From the NCBI GenBank assembly GCA_015061115.1, contig SUXE01000003.1:124001-188000 (forward strand): DNA of 64,000 bases. Reading direction: 5' to 3'. Position 1 is the stretch's first letter; each line of letters starts with the position of its first letter. Made by a program: the position numbers and the translations under genes. Below the pieces are notes generated by a model. The model was not told the origin of the DNA, did not search any database, and was given only the letters and a program-made list of their open reading frames with translations. This stretch comes from Bacteroidales bacterium (GTDB taxonomy: Bacteria; Bacteroidota; Bacteroidia; Bacteroidales; Paludibacteraceae). Positions 62,501 to 64,000 of this stretch are shown here, in pieces.

Positions 62501-64000
62501 GGATGGATGAGATGAAAGTGACCATGAAATATGACTCCTTTGGAAATGTCGTCCAATTGGATTCATCTTCCTCTGGTATTTCAAAAAAGTATTCGTTTGA
62601 ATTCGACAGGAGCGGTGTCAATCTCTCTTCATTGACAAATCCGCTTGGTGTGACGGTGCAATATGAGTATTCGGATGGAAATATCATTGCTGAACGCTCC
62701 CCTTTGGGCAGAACTTCGTATGAACGAAACGGCTTTGGTGATGTCGTCGGCATTATTTATCCAAACGGATCAAGCATGAATAGAAAATATTCGTATACCA
62801 AGTTTCATGGAGATATTTGCCTTTCTCAGGTAGATTCTTCTTCTCTCGGAATGGTCAAGCAAACCGTCACCAATGAAGGAATATTGGAGAAAGAATCTGC
62901 TACTGGTTTTGGAGGAAGAGTATTCACACGTGAATATTTTTATGAAAATGGCAGACAGTCTTTTGTGCTTAACATTTATGGAGATAAAAAACCTAAGAGA
63001 TTCAGCCATACTGTTTATGACAAGGCAGGACGTGTGGTGCTTCAAAAGAACTATGTCGACTCCCTAAAAACGTCCGAAAACACGGATATCTTTGGAAAAT
63101 ACAAATTCATCGGAACTCCTGTTGATTCCGTGAGATATATCTACGACGAGCGTTTCACAACCAAGATTTATGGAGCGGACACTATCGTCAGCGAGATCGA
63201 CGACGCTGGCAGGACAATCTCTGTCACAAAGAACGGAAAAAGAGTGGATTTCGTCTACGACGCTATGGGCAACATGCTCTCAGCTACTCCGCAGGATGGT
63301 GAACCCGTGACTTTGGAATACAACTCTCTTTCTTTGCGTACGAAGATCAACGACCCGAGTGGTGGGGAAATCACATCCGAATATAACGGCTTTGGATATT
63401 TGCTACAATCCAGCCAGTGTGTGCACAAGGCTGGCGACACAATCGTCTCCAGACAGACCTACAATGAGGTTGGTCAGCTTGTGGAATCGCAGATCGGCAC
63501 TCAGACGATAAAATTCGTTTACGATGAGATCGGCAGACTTATCTCAAGAGAGAATGAGCATCATGGACAGACCGTTGCATACGACAAGGTTGGAAACATC
63601 GCTTCTGTGACCGAGCAGATCGACGGATTGACTTTCGCCAAGTCAATCACCTACGACAAGAAAGGCAGACCGGAATCAACCACGTCGCCCACAGGATTGA
63701 ACATCCGTCTGAACTATGACCCATACAGCAACGTCGACGCAATACAATGCGACGGAAAAGAGTTCTGGCGACTCACCGACACAGATGAGAGCGGCAAACC
63801 GACGAAAGAGACGTATGGCGGAATCGTCAGAACCACCAAGTACGACAACCGTGGACTGCCGATCCTTGACGACGTGGCGAAGCTGATGCATTACGAATAT
63901 CTTTTCGACACCAACGGCGATATGCTCCAGAAGAAGGAGACCTATTCCAAACAGGAGGAGGTCTATCTTTTCGACCAGCACAACCGTCTGAACATCTGGC
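59539..64000 (+). CDS. Giant SpvB/FG-GAP/RHS-repeat protein (C-terminus beyond right edge)
   Basis: Open from ATG 59539 (or in-frame ATG 59563, MSLRVRIAVLLAF) to the edge, at least 1487 codons. Signal peptide; SpvB-like N-terminal domain (~30-270: QGAALVDLPIATPSGAGGFK, GLLGMGWMISPLPKI); FG-GAP/VCBS-type repeats (~310-700: DYDDDGEKELVSWGD, SDYNGDGLLDIAVSY, ADFNGDGLPDILYG, GDFNGDGKADLLFLC); then RHS YD repeats from ~970 on (YDEKDRLVETFSKPTG, YDEIGRLISRENEHHG, YDKVGNIASV). Such proteins form a cocoon that can carry a variable C-terminal toxin, followed by an immunity gene; both would lie outside this window. Located 6 bp after the type IX-tailed partner. Confidence 0.9.
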   Translation, partial: MGKAKNIIMSLRVRIAVLLAFVSCLFVSADEIARPMTNYNVRVSQGAALVDLPIATPSGAGGFKPDLRFFYNSDAANGLLGMGWMISPLPKITTTGKTIFYDNTIEPIGSAFLLNGERIIEEKKERDTIFYKKVVDDNTIIAKYDDKFRVRFPNGNVQTYVESLPSSYCWLLQSEKDKNSNEILYSWACQDGETPRISEISYNQKGANDQKVSVSFSYTKRTDSFSSLYAKRLVKTNYLLSEIKVTLGGNLYRQYALVYDIKENQSVLKQVVETGVDGNTLPPYTFQWETEPTIYQFKNTFSTSLDYLIDKNSTNWTFADYDDDGEKELVSWGDTYVKFYAKNKDGKYVYKHQMNAPDDWKIIQPIFGCFFDPHKTDVLVKFVKKTIKEGAEIIESKVNIGDLSTKKALMDNPTDDFLHIVADLDNDGCDEVIRYRKNIDDHCADVSILDWNENYFGLLSFPISVKKNIPRNCKLFVSDYNGDGLLDIAVSYEYVDSWVLPQTGDEEWFNIKQWSYLEIFTNTGVKSKSALTGGGKMTFERTKVIKFDNLMDFHAVADFNGDGLPDILYGIIDGKIEVGKTKFIYCYENKQGILYNRGGLEFEDKKLETSYSLYYPYTNREDNKNDVKVGDFNGDGKADLLFLCANYKMEKDLSRISSNDGVWGEWKDATIAFYTSTGESFRLESKKTISEERDCFLKSSIQIHDLNNNGISEAVHFMGYDLLTLKESGRSGYFTEFSKEKLKPYLRTIEQRVMNSMVDYFVLSYERLSEEGIYSTPVVYSMPASLYKGNKVVVSRLSFTGQRVYSYKYGSLYYEKTGKGFIGFLNETVTDETSKIVTEKEWSYSKPSFIPFSYRERAFDEDGNELSLIDKSYRLEKRDGKKIYRVSLSYLKEKNYLNNTLTTTSYKDMNSAFMPQTIVTKKGIEGGPTKTEKIVYDDVDGGSGLLKKKVSTYWSDREDSSSVNLKHEAYFSYDEKDRLVETFSKPTGMDEMKVTMKYDSFGNVVQLDSSSSGISKKYSFEFDRSGVNLSSLTNPLGVTVQYEYSDGNIIAERSPLGRTSYERNGFGDVVGIIYPNGSSMNRKYSYTKFHGDICLSQVDSSSLGMVKQTVTNEGILEKESATGFGGRVFTREYFYENGRQSFVLNIYGDKKPKRFSHTVYDKAGRVVLQKNYVDSLKTSENTDIFGKYKFIGTPVDSVRYIYDERFTTKIYGADTIVSEIDDAGRTISVTKNGKRVDFVYDAMGNMLSATPQDGEPVTLEYNSLSLRTKINDPSGGEITSEYNGFGYLLQSSQCVHKAGDTIVSRQTYNEVGQLVESQIGTQTIKFVYDEIGRLISRENEHHGQTVAYDKVGNIASVTEQIDGLTFAKSITYDKKGRPESTTSPTGLNIRLNYDPYSNVDAIQCDGKEFWRLTDTDESGKPTKETYGGIVRTTKYDNRGLPILDDVAKLMHYEYLFDTNGDMLQKKETYSKQEEVYLFDQHNRLNIW

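Overview
The window looks like the chromosome of a plant-fibre-degrading gut or rumen Bacteroidales (Prevotella-like). The evidence is Por/type IX secretion C-terminal tails on secreted proteins, BspA-like leucine-rich repeat proteins, Rpn (PD-(D/E)XK) transposases, a TTTG-N19/20-TAnnTTTG promoter in front of a tRNA and of a secreted-protein gene, a tRNA without encoded CCA, and GH9/GH51 enzymes. Genus is not provable from the sequence alone. No phage, plasmid origin or CRISPR array was seen.

1-11 kb: a BspA-like protein cut by the left edge, an M60-type metallopeptidase between two copies of a BspA-like module, a REP-associated tyrosine transposase (RAYT) with a REP-like element just upstream, a membrane methyltransferase, a DUF4298 protein, and a 1342-residue multi-module GH51 arabinofuranosidase. 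11-21 kb: a run of co-oriented minus-strand genes that looks like a redox/detoxification cluster under an AraC regulator: alpha/beta hydrolase, AraC, FMN reductase, VOC protein, acetyltransferase, three exported flavodoxins, amidohydrolase-monooxygenase fusion, cupin, iron-dependent alcohol dehydrogenase and a HEAT protein. 21-26 kb: a MacAB-TolC type tripartite efflux operon. 26-30 kb: a DUF4421 protein coupled to a large MscS-type channel. 30.7-32.4 kb: a GH9 cellulase.

32.5-48 kb is an accessory, AT-rich, repeat-ridden island. It holds one intact and two damaged Rpn transposase genes, five copies of a dispersed hairpin repeat, a 1257-residue BspA-like protein, related secreted/lipoproteins of unknown function, several unrecognised genes and gene fragments. 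48-52.3 kb is a compact operon of CHASE2 membrane sensor, WG-repeat/caspase protease and DUF4384 protein, closed by a strong terminator; it is the best candidate here for an uncharacterised signalling or conflict system. 52.6-58.4 kb holds a triple FISUMP-repeat secreted protein, tRNA-Arg(CCU), a second GH9 cellulase with a type IX tail, and an iron-dependent alcohol dehydrogenase. 58.5-64 kb: a small type IX-tailed protein carrying an Rhs-like YD motif, followed by a giant SpvB/FG-GAP/RHS protein cut by the right edge.

The most striking non-coding finding is a ~210-bp element present twice (6577-6788 and 25994-26199). It has terminal inverted repeats and symmetric side hairpins, and the two copies differ in ways that preserve pairing. 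A second system is the RAYT gene with REP-like elements at 4962, 22319 and 54893, and REP-like palindromes inside its own coding sequence.
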